A DNA stretch of 64,000 nt from Aporrectodea caliginosa (GCA_020284085.1 JACEVL010000019.1:2797498-2861497), one strand, 5' to 3'. Positions 1 to 12,479 are shown, numbered from the stretch's first letter. Notes: generated by a model from the letters alone, not told the origin. Translations and numbers: made by a program.

Positions 1-308
1 ATCACCCATCCTTTTCAATCACCACTGTCTAAGTGGTAGCCCTACAAGAATACCACTATTTCCAATGCAAGATCCATTGTACATATGCATTGCAAGATAT
101 ACTGTTACTTGACCCTTGAAATAAAATACTTAGACCCTAAATATGTGAAAGCCGTACCTAGGCACTAAAGAGCACCCTTAGTGCTATCCAAAGCGCCAAT
201 CACCCGTCCCTTTCAATCACCACTGTCTAAGTGGTAGCCCTACAAGAATACCACTATTTCCAATGCAAGATCCATTGTACAAATGCATTGCAAGATATAC
301 TGTTACTT
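1..308 (+). repeat. ~198-bp satellite units, left edge of window
   Basis: One and a half copies of a ~198-bp unit; the phrase ATCACCC recurs at 1 and 199. The unit is the same one that fills both arms of the foldback-like structure further right. These copies match the outer ('B') subtype, including the variant CCCTACAAGAATACC, which otherwise occurs only in the right arm (complement near 6470). The array stops abruptly at about 308, and the sequence after it is unrelated. This may be the edge of a neighbouring copy, or material separated from the main array by insertion. Confidence 0.85.
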
Positions 309-1248
309 AAACACATTGACCGCCACCACGGTTTCAATCCCTACGCCACCGAAATTTGCAAAAAATGGAAATTTTTTCTTCACATATTTTAGTACATATA
401 TAATTTTTTTTACTATTTTCAACATGTATACATCGCAAAGTCACATGTTTGCAGTCTTGTCTCTTTGAGGAAACAATGTTCCCCTCAGATTTCAGCTTCG
501 CAGTGGTAGACTTCGATACATGGAACAACACACAGTGCTGGCTTCGACAAGCACGTTTTGCAACAGTGACCTGGTTCCCTTCGAATGCCTTTCATGTTGC
601 TTGGAAGTGACTTCTATCTCAGTTGTTGGCAACAAGTCCAGGAAGTGTTGTCCAATAAGTCAGGACATGTCCAGTGCTTTGTGATGAACAAATGCACGAG
701 ACTGATCAGCTGCCACCACAGGGCAAATAGGCCTAATATCATTCAAGAGACTGTACATGACTTGCAGTCTAAGCCGTTTCTGACATTTGATACTGCCACA
801 TTCTTGTATAGCAGATACGAAGTTGTCTGTGCTAGATCAAGGAAGCGTAGAACGATCTTCCGATACCACTTCAGTGATTTTCGAAGAGGAGAATTATAGT
901 AAGATGTCAGTTGGTCGCTTCGGTCGACTCCGCACGTCTTGATGTTGTATGTGAGGATGGAACCTGGCTTCCATGCAAGCTCTCCTATGTCTGTTCAATT
1001 TCACTGAAGTTGTCAGGTTCCCAGTATGATGTAGCCTAAGCTCAGCATCACTAGGCCTACATCTCGTTTGTTCTTCCATTTATGATAACAATCCGCCCGT
1101 GTCGACGACAAAACATCACCTTTTTCTCAACATTTCGACCAAAAATAACAATGATAATAAAAATGCGATAAAAAATTTAATTCTTTTCCGATTTTCAAAA
1201 TTTCTTCGCCAATATGTCACTAGTGTATCGTGCTATTATTATTATTAT
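309..1248. other. Unrecognised spacer
   Basis: About 940 bases with no recognisable gene. Open frames are short, and none shows a family motif. The stretch contains two copies of the palindrome TAGGCCTA (728 and 1052) and ends in a short ATT run just before the 16-bp terminal repeats of the foldback-like element. It lies between two blocks of the same satellite, so it is either host DNA between two element copies or an inserted sequence. Confidence 0.5.
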
Positions 1249-1296
1249 TCGATAATCCGAAGGTTCGATAGTCCGAAGGTTCGATAGTCCGAAAGT
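1249..1296 (+). repeat. 16-bp terminal tandem repeats, left end
   Basis: Three direct copies of a 16-bp unit of the form TCGATAGTCCGAAGGT, followed by TTCATGGG and the conserved terminal segment. The complementary unit appears in several copies at the right end. Short direct repeats at the extreme ends are a hallmark of foldback elements. Confidence 0.85.
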
Positions 1297-1365
1297 TTCA
1301 TGGGAAAACATATATGCCTATGGGTAAACGTGTAGTTTAGCGTCGTAAATTATTTTTTGACTTAA

Positions 1366-1939
1366 AAAGCATTCCCATATCAATTTGAACGTTTACCCTT
1401 ATATATTTCATATTCCGGAATATATTATTTTGTGCTAAAAAAACCCAAAACAACCGAATAAAACTAAAGTTAGAAGAGAAAATGAAAACGAAGTGAGCCG
1501 TTAAGCGATCATTCGACGACAACAGGACGTCAAGCGGCTATGGTACATTACCCGCGGCTCAAGGAATCTATATTGACCGCGGCTATTAATAGCTACACCT
1601 CAACTTGACCGCGGGTATTAATAGCTACACCTCAATATAATGCTGAATATTGCGTTAAGTTGACGTGTTAAGCCTATGAGATACGAACAGGCCGCGCACT
1701 CGTACGCTTCACTAATTACCGTCTATGAGGCACTAACACTTCCCACACGATTGATTTGCAGGTGTTTTATGCTATCAGTCTGCATTGAAACTGGCATACT
1801 TGTGCGTTTGCAAGTGGTGTAATAACGAATACACTTACTTACTTACTTTTCTTCTGCATTATGTAAAAGTCCTGCACGTGGAATTTTTACCAGGGTACTC
1901 CTACCATAATTCTAATCCTTACATATCCTTCCTAATAAC
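1366..1939. other. Left subterminal segment, unrecognised
   Basis: About 570 bases between the conserved left terminus and the satellite arm. It contains a direct repeat of TTGACCGCGG(C/G)TATTAATAGCTACACCTCAA (about 1573-1635). It has no counterpart on the right side, where 8290-8585 occupies the equivalent place with different sequence. The inverted symmetry is therefore broken here. No gene is seen. Confidence 0.5.
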
Positions 1940-4780
1940 TCATTTCCTGCAAAAACTCTTTTCCCAGTGTTCACGCTTCACAGTAACCATTATTGTGAAG
2001 CCTAAATGCATTGGACAATTTGCATTGCAAGAAATGTCCTTATTTGACCCTTGAAATAAAATACTTATCGTATAAGTATGCAAAAGCACTTTCCAGGGTG
2101 TAAAGAGCAACTTTGAGACTAACCAAAACGGCAATCATCCATCACCTTCAATCATAATCCTCACAGTGGTAATCCTTCAAACTTACCCATTAGTGTCAAG
2201 CCAAAAATCATTGGAACAAATACATTGCAAGAAATGCTTTTATTTGACCATTGAAATAAAATACTTATCGTCTAAATATGCAAACGCCCATTCTAGGGCC
2301 AAAGGAGAACCCCAATGCTAATCAAAACTCCAATCAATCATCTGTTTAAATCACCATTCTCGAAGTGGTAGCCTTTGGTACTTACCATTATTGTCAACGC
2401 AAAATCCATTCTACAAATGCATTGCAAGAGATACTGTTATTTGATCCTTGAAATAAAATATTTCGACCCTTAGTATGTCAAACCCCTTTGTAGGGCCTAA
2501 AGAGAACCCTCAGTGCTATCCAAAACGCCAATCACCCGTCTGTTTCAATCACCATTGTCTAATTGGTAGCCCTTGAAACTTACCATTATTGTCAATGCAA
2601 AATCCATTGTGAAAATGCATTGCAAGATATACTGTTACTTGATCGTTGAAATAAAATACTTAGACCCTAAGTATGTGAAAGCAGTATACAGGGACTAAAG
2701 AGCACCCTGAGTTCTATAGAAACCGCCAATCACCCATCTCTGTCAATGACCATTGTCTAGAGGGTAGCACTTCAAGAATATCACCATTGCCAATGCGAAA
2801 TCCATGTACAAATGCATTGCAAGATAAACTGTTACTTGATCGTTGAAATAAAATACTTATACCCTTAGTATGTGAAAGCCGTATCTAGGCACTAAAGAGC
2901 AACCTTAGTGCTATAGAAACAGCCAATCACTCTTCTCTTTCAATGACCATTGACTAGGTGGTAGCACTTCAAGAATATCACCAATGTCAATGCGAAATCC
3001 ATTGCAAAAATGCATTGCAAGATATACTGTTACTTGACCCTTGAAATAAAATACTTGAGATCATAAGTTTGTGAAAGCCGTATCTAAAGACTAAAGAGCA
3101 CCATTAGTGCTATCCAAAACGCCAATCACCCATCCCTTTCAATCACCACTACCTAAGTGTAGCCCTTCAAGAATACCACTATTTCCAATGCAAGATCCAT
3201 TGTACAAATGCATTGCAATATATACTGTTATTTGACCTTTGAAATAAAATACTTAGACCCTAAGTATGTGAAAACCGTACCTAGGGAATAAAGAGCACCC
3301 TTAGTGCTATCCAAAGCCCCAATCACCCATCCCTTTCAATCACCACTGTCTAAGTGGTAGCCCTTCAAGAATACCACTATTTCCAATGCAAGATCCATTG
3401 TACAAATGCATTGCAATATATACTGTTACTTGACCTTTGAAATAAAATACTTAGACCCTAAATATGTGAAAGCCGTACCTAGGGAATAAAGAGCACCCTT
3501 AGTGCTATCCAAAGCGCCAATCACCCATCCTTTTCAATCACCACTGTCTAAGTGGTAGCCCTTCAAGAATACCACTATTTCCAATGCAAGATCCATTGTA
3601 CAAATGCATTGCAAGATATACTGTTACTTGACCCTTGAAATAAAATACTTAGACCCTAAGTATGTGAAAGCCCTACATAGGACCTAACGTGCACCCCTAG
3701 TTCTAATCGAAACCACACTCACCCACCTCTTAAAATCACTAGTGTCTAAGTTCTCACCCTTCCACTTAAACATTGTTGTCAAGCCAAAATACACTGTAGA
3801 AATCCATTGCAAATTATGTTGTTACTGAAACCTTCTAATTAAATACTTATCATCCAGGTATGAGAATGCACTCTCTAGGGCCTGAAGAGAAGCCTTTATG
3901 CTCACCAATACCACAATCACCCACCTTAAGCTATTCAATCACCAGTGTCTAAGTGCTCACCCTTCCACTTAAACATTGTTGTCAAGCCAAAATACACTGT
4001 AGAAATCCATTGCAAATTATGCTGTTACTGAACCCTTCTAATTAAATACTTATCGTCCAGGTATGTGAATGCACTCTCTAGGTCCTGAAGAGAAACCTTT
4101 TTGCTCACCAATACCACAATCACCCACCTTTTTCAATCACCAGTGTCTAAGTGCTCACCCTTCCACTTAAACATTGTTGTCAAGCCAAAATACACTGTAG
4201 AAATCCATTGCAAATTATGCTGTTACTGAACCCTTCTAATTAAATACTTATCGTCCAGGTATGAGAATGCACTCTCTAGGGCCTGAAGAGAAACCTTCAT
4301 GCTCACCAATACCACAATCACCCACCTTTTTCAATCAACAGTGTCTAAGTAGTCACCCTTCAACTTAACATTATTGTCAAGTCACAATACACTGTAGAAA
4401 TCCATTGCAAATTAAGCTGTTACTGAACCCTTATAATTAAATACATATCACCCAGGTATGAGAATGCACTCTCTAGGGCCTGAAGAGAAGCCTTTATACT
4501 CACGAATACCACAATCACCCACCTTTTTCAATCAACAGTGTCTAAGTGCTCACCCTTCCACTTAAACATTGTTTCCAAACCAAACTACACTGTAGAAATC
4601 CATTGCACATAATGCTGTTACTGGACCCTTTCAATTAAATACTTATCGTCTAGGTATGTGAAAGCGCTCTCTAGGGCCTGAAGACAAACCTTTATGCTAA
4701 CTAAAGCCACAATCAACCACCTTTTTCAATCACTCTTCTCTTAATGCTCACCCTTCAACTGAAACATTATTGTCAAGCCA
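1940..4780 (+). repeat. Satellite array, left arm of foldback element
   Basis: About 14 tandem units of ~196-202 bp. In the inner part the landmark AAGCCAAAATACACTG recurs at about 3781, 3983 and 4182, with a diverged copy near 4378. There are two subtypes: B units (CCAATGCAAGATCCATTG) from the outside to about 3700, then about six A units (CAAGCCAAAATACACTG) up to the centre. The B/A junction (about 3652-3720) has an exact inverted counterpart at about 6095-6185 in the right arm, so the two arms descend from one inverted duplication. Confidence 0.9.
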
Positions 4781-5620
4781 GGAGTCAGCCTTAATGGAAG
4801 ACCGCTGAACAATCTTAGATTTGCCGACGACATCGATCTGCTGGCCAATACCCGGGAGGAACTACAGGACCTGACGAACAGAGTGGACAGAACTAGCAGG
4901 AGAATGGGACTCAAGATCAACGAGGCGAAAACAAAAACGATGATCATCGGGAAACAACATGAAGATCTAAGAGTGACAATAGGGGGAGAGACACTGGAAC
5001 AGGTTACAAAGTTTGTATATCTGGGAGGCATGATGACGGAGGATGGACGATGCGAAGAGGACATCAAACGAAGAATCGGGCTGGCTTGTGCGGCCTTTGG
5101 AGGACTCAACAAAATGTGGAAAGCGAAAAGCCTCTCAATCAGGACCAAGATGAAACTCTACTATACCCTGGTGGAACCAGTATTACTATACGGATCGGAG
5201 TGCTGGTGCCTGAGGAAAGAGGATGAGAGAAGACTATTGGTGGCAGAAATGGGGTGGTTGAGGAGAATCATGGGTAGAAGCAGGAGAGACAAAATAAGGA
5301 ATGATCAAACAAGAAAAGACCTCGGAGCGGAGGAGACGGTGATAGAGAGAATTGGGAGACGAAGACTTAGATGGTACGGACACGTGAGACGGATGGCGGG
5401 AGAGAGACTGCCCAATGCGGCGCTACACGGTCACGTGGAGGGAGAGAGGAGCAGGGGAAGGCAACGGAAGACCTGGATGGACAACATCCAAGAAGACCTA
5501 CAGAAGAGGGGTACAGACATAACGAAGATCGGCAGCATAGTACGGAATAGAGAACACTGGAGAGGCTTCATAAGGGCCTCATCGTCGGGAAACTGATGGA
5601 AGAGAAATAAGAAGAAGAGT
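4781..5620 (+). pseudogene. 5'-truncated non-LTR retrotransposon reverse transcriptase
   Basis: An open frame from about 4784 to the stop at 5594-5596 encodes the C-terminal half of a LINE ORF2. It begins just before the catalytic FADD motif (codons at 4820-4831, followed by IDLLA), then the thumb region (MGLKINEAKTKTM, FVYLGG), the Y-T-L-V-E-P-V-L-LYGSE segment, and the arginine-rich C-terminal part with LRWYGHVRRM, ending in SSSGN. The fingers domain and the endonuclease are absent. The frame has no internal stop, so it is either young or has been carried along. It sits exactly at the centre of the inverted satellite arms: the left unit is cut at CAAGCCA and the right one starts inside another unit. 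The clade is uncertain (RTE/Jockey-like). It is probably a retroposed fragment captured in the loop, not a gene serving the element. Confidence 0.85.
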
Positions 5621-8290
5621 AACAGAATTATTGGCAATGGATTTCTACAGGGTATTTTGGCTTGACAATAATGTTTCAGTTGAAGGGTGAGCATTAAGAG
5701 AAGAGTGATTGAAAAAGGTGGTTGATTGTGGTTTTAGTTAGCATAAAGGTTTGTCTTCAGGCCCTAGAGAGCGCTTTCACATACCTGGACGATAAGTATT
5801 TAATTAGAAGGGTTCAGTAACAGCATAATTTGCAATGGATTTCTACAGTGTATTTTGTCTTGACAACAATGTTTAAGTGGAAGGGTGAGCACTTAGACAC
5901 TGGTGATTGAAAAAGGTGGGTGATTGTGGTATTGGTGAGCATAAAGGCTTCTCTTCAGGCCCTAGAGAGTGCATTCTCATACCTGGATGATAAGTATTTA
6001 ATTAGAAGGTTTCAGTAACAACATAATTTGCAATGGATTTCTACAGTGTATTTTGGCTTGACAACAATGTTTAAGTGGAAGGGTGAGAACTTAGACACTA
6101 GTGATTTTAAGAGGTGGGTGAGTGTGGTTTCGATTAGAACTAGGGGTGCACGTTAGGTCCTATGTAGGGCTTTCACATACTTAGGGTCTAAGTATTTTAT
6201 TTCAAGGGTCAAGTAACAGTATATCTTGCAATGCATTTGTACAATGGATCTTGCATTGGAAATAGTGGTATTCTTGAAGGGCTACCACTTAGACAGTGGT
6301 GATTGAAAGGGATGGGTGATTGGCGTGTTTTGGATAGCACTAAGAGTGCTCTTTAGGTACTAGGTACGGCTTTCACATATTTAGGGTCTAAGTATTTTAT
6401 TTCAAAGGTTAAGTAACAGTATATCTTGCAATGCATTTGTACAATGGATCTTGCATTGGAAATAGTGGTATTCTTGTAGGGCTACCACTTAGACAGTGGT
6501 GATTGAAAGGGATGGGTGATTGGCGCTTTGGATAGCACTAAGGTTGCTCTTTAGTGCCTAGATACGGCTTTCACATACTTAGGGTCTAAGTATTTTATTT
6601 CAAGGGTTAAGTAACAGTATATCTTGCAATGCATTTGTACAATGGATCTTGCATTGGAAATAGTGGTATTCTTGAAGGGCTACCACTTAGACAGTGGTGA
6701 TTGAAAGGGATGGGTGATTGGGGCTTTGGATAGCACTAAGGGTGCTCTTTATTCCCTAGGTACGGCTTTCACATACTTAGGGTCTAAGTATTTTATTTCA
6801 AAGGTCAAGTAACAGTATATATTGCAATGCATTTGTACAATGGATCTTGCATTGGAAATAGTGGTATTCTTGAAGGGCTACCACTTAGACAGTGGTGATT
6901 GAAAGGGATGGGTGATTGGCGCTTTGGATAGCACTAAGGGTGCTCTTTAGTCCCTAGATACGGCTTTCACATACTTAGGATCTAAGTATTTTATTTCAAG
7001 GGTCAAGTAACAGTATATCTTGCAATGCATTTTTGCAATGGATTTCGCATTGACATTGGTGATATTCTTGAAGTGCTACCACCTAGTCAATGGTCATTGA
7101 AAGAGAAGAGTGATTGGCTGTTTCTATAGCACTAAGGTTGCTCTTTAGTGCCTAGATACGGCTTTCACATACTTAGGGTCTAAGTATTTTATTTCAAGGG
7201 TCAAGTAACAGTATATCTTGCAATGCATTTCCACAATGGATTTTGTATTGCCAATAGTGGTATTCTTGAAGGGCTACCACTTAGGCAATGGTGATTGAAA
7301 GGGATGGGTGATTGGTGTTTTGGATAGCACTGAGGGTGCTCTTTAGTCCCTAGATACGGCTTTTCCCATGCTTATGGTCTAAGTATTTTATTTCAAGGGT
7401 CAAGTAACAGTATATCTTGCAATGCATTTGTACAATTGATCTTGCATTGGAAATAGTGGTATTCTTGAAGAGCTACCACTTAGACAATGGTGATTGAAAG
7501 AGGTGAGTGATTGACGTTTTGGATAACACTAAGGGTGCTCTTTAGTCTCTAGATACGGCTTTCACATACTTAGGGTCTAAGTATTTTATTTCAAGGGTCA
7601 AGTAACAGTATATCTTGCAATGCATTTGTAGAATGGATTTTGCATTGAGAATAATGGTAAGTTTCAAGGGCTACCACTTAGACAATTGAAGGTGATTGAA
7701 AGAGATGTTTGATAGGCGTTTTGGATAGCATGAACAGTGGTCTTTAAGCCCTAGAAATGGGCTTTCGCATACTTAGACAATAAGTATCTTATTTTATGGG
7801 ACAAGTTACAGCATTCCTTCTTGCAATTTGTACAATGCATTACGCCTTCGCAAGTATGGTAAGTTTAAAGGTTACCACCGAGAGAAGGGTGATTATTAGA
7901 GATGAGTGATTGGCGCTTTTGATAGCCGTAACAACTCTCAATAGGGCTTTCACATACTTAGGGTCTAAGTATTCATGTCAAGGGTCAAATTTCAGCATTT
8001 CCTCACTGCAATTTCTGCAGTGCATTTTGGCTTTACAATGATGATAGAACTGAAAGGCTACCACTGATTGAAGAGTGATTGCATTTGCAAGATATCATTG
8101 ATTGTCATTTTGGATATCCTTAGGAGTGCCTAACAGACCCTCCCAAGAAAGGGAATTCAGAAATACAGAGGTCAGTTTTTTAGATGAAGAGCCAAATTGC
8201 AGCTTTTCTTGCTATCCAGTGCAAAGGAATTTGAGGAATTTCAAGGGCTAGGGCTGAGATGCATCGTGAAAGGGCTTAATGATTGATATT
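5621..8290 (-). repeat. Satellite array, right arm of foldback element
   Basis: The same ~198-bp unit on the opposite strand, about 13 copies. Only three A-type units lie next to the centre (landmark complement at about 5660, 5855 and 6055), against about six in the left arm. B-type units then continue to about 7800, and increasingly diverged copies fade out near 8290. The arms therefore differ in copy number although the subtype order is mirrored, as expected from unequal exchange after the inversion. Confidence 0.9.
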
Positions 8291-8625
8291 TTGAATAGCT
8301 GCATTATTCAGACGTTTCGTTTTAAAATTAAATTTTTATATGCTGCAAGGAAACGATTTGGAACAGGTCTTGCGCCAAGTGACGACCTTGAATATGAATA
8401 TTATTGGCGACTTGACAAAAGTTGACTTCCGGAATGGGTTGTCGTTCGATTAAAGTTTCGAGCGGCCATTTGTTATGAGAAATATTGAATATTTAAAATA
8501 ATTTTTCAATCGATTTCCTTCTGTTTAACCAATTATAACTATACTAATGCATTAATTGGGCAATTTACGGCGCTATTTGTTTCACTTAAAGTCAGAAAAT
8601 AATTACGACGCTAAACTACACGTTT

Positions 8626-9145
8626 ACCTACATATATATAGATACATATACATGCATATACATACATATAATGTACATATATATATATATATACATGCAC
8701 AAACATAATATATGTATATATACATATATATATATACTTGCACATACCTATACATACATGTACACATATACATATACATATATATGTACATGTACATATA
8801 TATACACACATATATATATACATACATAAGTACATATGTACGTAAATACATATATATATACATGTACATAAACACATACATCTATATACATGTATGTATA
8901 GTATACTCATACATATATACATATAGATACATACATATATATATTCACATATGCACACATAATTATATATATCGTATATATATATGATATGATATATATG
9001 ATATATATATACTTATATCCATATATATATAACATATGTACATGTATATAGATATAAATACATATGTATACAAACATGCTTATATATACATATAATGTAC
9101 ATATACATATATATATGTACATATACATATATATGTTTTTCACCA
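8626..9145. repeat. TA/CATA-rich low-complexity tract
   Basis: About 520 bases of (TA)n, (CATA)n and (TATG)n. It is inserted or expanded inside the right terminus: the left end passes directly from the conserved terminal segment to the 16-bp repeats within about 25 bases. The open frames here encode only Y/I/C repeats and are not genes. Confidence 0.9.
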
Positions 9146-9150
9146 TGACA

Positions 9151-9350
9151 CTTTCGGACTATCGAACCTTCGGACTATCGAACCTTCGGACAAGGAATTT
9201 ATCAACGTAAAATACGGGATTACCCATAAACATATATTTCTACATAGGCTATATGTTTTACCATGCAATCTTCGGACTATCGAACCTTCGGACTATCGAA
9301 CCTTCGGATTATCGAACCTTCGGACTATCGAACCTTCGGACTATCGACCT
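9151..9350 (-). repeat. 16-bp terminal tandem repeats, right end, in two blocks
   Basis: Complement of the left-end 16-bp unit (CTTCGGACTATCGAAC). A first block of about 2.5 units (9151-9190) and a second of five units (9270-9350) are each preceded by a version of the terminal segment (ATATGTTTTnnCCATG). The element terminus is therefore duplicated on this side, with about 80 bases between the blocks. Confidence 0.85.
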
Positions 9351-10090
<740 letters not shown>

Positions 10091-10420
10091 CATCACAGAG
10101 ATGAAAGTTTGACTCGACTATAGTAGAAACTCAGAAGGGACTAGAATATCGGTATAAAAATTTTAATAATTGTAGGTCTACACTTAATAATATGAAATTC
10201 TTTAAAATGCTACTAATTTATTTTAGGCCCAAACAATAGTTATAAAGTCTATAAACTATTGGATGAATTGATTCAGACATTAATAAATTGATTAGGCCTA
10301 TAAATGAGGACGTAACATCACTTGGACTTACACTGAAGGGAGCACTGGACTTGACGAGTGACCCAGGAGAGTGGAGATCGTTCATTCTTACCCATCACTC
10401 CCAGAGGGCTGGCGTCAAAA

Positions 10421-10480
10421 ACGGATGATGATGATGATGACGACGATGACGACTTTGATGATGATGATGACGACGACGAC

Positions 10481-10572
<92 letters not shown>

Positions 10573-10640
10573 CGATAACGATTATGATAACGATGACGAT
10601 GATCATGATCATGATCATGATGATGGTTATGATTGGTCCA
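10421..10640. repeat. (GAT)n microsatellite upstream of the RLR gene
   Basis: Long (GAT)n with GAC variants and a CATGAT end. It lies about 220 bases upstream of the helicase start codon. The 330 bases before it (10091-10420) hold nothing recognisable except one TAGGCCTA at 10293. Confidence 0.95.
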
Positions 10641-10859
10641 ACGATAGCAAAGCTGTAGCACAGAGAATGAGCAGCAATGGTATCATTTGGTAAAAAGATG
10701 CGACCAAAATGCATACCACGTGACGTCTTAGAGGCCTGTGATATTTTCGAAGCATGTATAAACATAATGTAACCGATCGCTGATCTACACCAGTGGCATA
10801 TATCGTTGCTTCGATACGTAGAACTAATCGTCTTCTACTGGTGACAAGACGAAGCGACG

Positions 10860-12378
10860 ATGGCGAAGAGAGGACTAGAGTTCGAATCCGGTCATAGATC
10901 GAAAGCCTGTAAATTATATGATTATGATGATATTAACCTGGAGGAAGAAGAAATGCAAGTGGATGAAGAGCTGGAGAACAAGTTACTTGATTACAATGCA
11001 GTGGAGAAGGAAGACAGTGACACAAATGAGCCTCAGAAGAAAGAACTGGAGCAAAAAAGAGATCTGGGAAAATCAAACCGAGGACAAGGAACGAAAGACA
11101 CGGCAGTGGTGTCACTCTGCGATCCTAAAGACAACGAACGTGGGAAGGATGAATTAGAAAGCACAGGACCTGACGGAAGAAAGGAGAACCACGAGAACAA
11201 TGAGGTGATAAAGACAAGAGCAACAAACGGAAAAGAAAACCGGTCAGCACAGAAGACTTATGAGCCGAGAGGTTACCAGTTGGAACTAGCCGGTCCAGCC
11301 ATTAAGGGTCTGAACAGCATAATCTGTGCTCCAACTGGATCTGGAAAAACCATGACTGCAGCTTTAGTCTGCAAAAGTTTGGCGGAGAGGAAAGCTGCCG
11401 ATAAGGATGGTCCCTTCAAAGCTGTCTTCGTCGTCTGCCTTCGCAACTTGGTTCCCCAGCAACGCGACGCTCTTAGTCAGTTCCTTCCTGAATTTGATGT
11501 CGGAATCCTGGATGAACATCAGTTTCTGGATGTGGTTTTGGACGGCTAGGCCTACAACATCGTTGTCTTAACCTCTCAAATCTTGGTCAACGCTTTGGAG
11601 CAGGGTGAAGTTTCACTTAAGAAGTTCAGTCTCATCATCCTTGACGAGTGTCACCATACGAACCTAGATCACCCGTATAATAAGCTGATGCAACTCTACC
11701 ATCTGGAGAAGATGAAGGAATCGAAACCCTTGCCACAGATACTTGGCATGACAGCCTCCCTCGGCGTTGGGTCTGCCTCGGACCGCGGAGGAGCCAAAGA
11801 CCACTACGTCCAGATGTGCGCCAACCTCGACTGCACGCGCATAAGTCACGTGAGTGACCCAAAGAACAAGGCCGAACTGGAAAGATGGAACCCAAAGCCA
11901 TCCGAAAATCAGATCAAGAAGGTAGCTAAGAGACCCCAGAATAAAGAATTCTACCGTGTCATGAACAGGCTGATGGAAAAGATCGAGCTGAAGTACTTAG
12001 GGAGTGGCGCTTTGCAAGTACCGCGAGGTACGCAAGGGTACCTGAGCGGAGTGTCTACTATGAAGCAGGAAGCGGAGAAGACGAAGGAGAAAGCCGAAGA
12101 GATGGTCGCTTGTGAGGTTCTCATCAAGATGAACTCGGCTTGGATGATTCACGATGAACTACGCACGAAGGACGCTCTTCAACTCCTCAGCAAATACTTC
12201 AGGGAGAACCTGGAATCGAAGCCAGGCGCAGTGGAGAAGGCCATGTGCGAGTACTACAGCGATGTCAGACCTGATCTGGAGAGAATCGAGAAGCAAGAGA
12301 CGCTGGAAGACTGGCCTTTGCTAAAGGAGCTGCATGGTCTCCTGGGACAGCTGTTCAACGAAAACAACGAATCTCACG
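10860..12378 (+). pseudogene. RIG-I-like receptor (MDA5/LGP2-type) helicase, N-terminal half, with in-frame TAG
   Basis: Members of this family are cytosolic dsRNA sensors. The ATG at 10860 follows an in-frame TGA at 10842. Residues 1-130 are acidic and charged, and no CARD domain is apparent. The Q-motif-like region (about 136-142) is followed by motif I APTGSGKT (157-164), motif II DECH (262-265), motif III TAS (298-300), and a helical insert region (Hel2i-like: MIHDELRTKDAL) up to about residue 506. Codon 230 is TAG (11547-11549). The frame continues unbroken on both sides, and the residues after it (YNIVVLTSQILVN) fit RLR motif Ib. A donor-like GTCAGT follows 12378 (phase 1). The second helicase domain and the C-terminal RNA-binding domain are not found downstream. 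It could be a recent pseudogene, an allele with a nonsense change, or an assembly error. The helicase identity is firm; the choice between MDA5-like and LGP2-like is not. Confidence 0.88.
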
Positions 12379-12479
12379 GTCAGTTACATAATATATCTTA
12401 TAATTAGCCAACGAATATAGCAATGCCTATTATATGCTACACTTTAATGTATGTAATATTATGTATGCATGAGCACTTG

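Larger units (their letters stand above)
1249..9350. mobile_element. Foldback-like (TU/FB-type) element with satellite arms
   Basis: An 8.1-kb inverted structure. From the outside in: 16-bp tandem repeats (1249-1296, complement at 9151-9350); a conserved terminal segment (1300-1365, with GTAAACGTGTAGTTTAGCG, complement at 8586-8625); long arms of a ~198-bp tandem satellite (left 1940-4780, right 5621-8290, opposite strands); and a central loop with a LINE reverse-transcriptase fragment. Drosophila FB and sea urchin TU elements are known to have long inverted repeats built of short tandem repeats, and the architecture matches. No transposase is visible, so it would be non-autonomous. The exact ends are uncertain because the right terminus is duplicated and expanded by TA-rich DNA. 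An alternative is a palindromic satellite rearrangement. Confidence 0.7.

Noticed and set aside
585..899. A 104-codon frame
   Set aside because: No motif and no start or splice context; the sequence is not recognised.
1..8290. CRISPR-like array of direct repeats
   Set aside because: Units are ~198 bp and contiguous without spacers, on opposite strands in two arms, in a eukaryotic context.
8611..9146. Open frames rich in Y, I, M and C on both strands
   Set aside because: They translate TA/CATA microsatellite DNA in several frames at once and show no domain.
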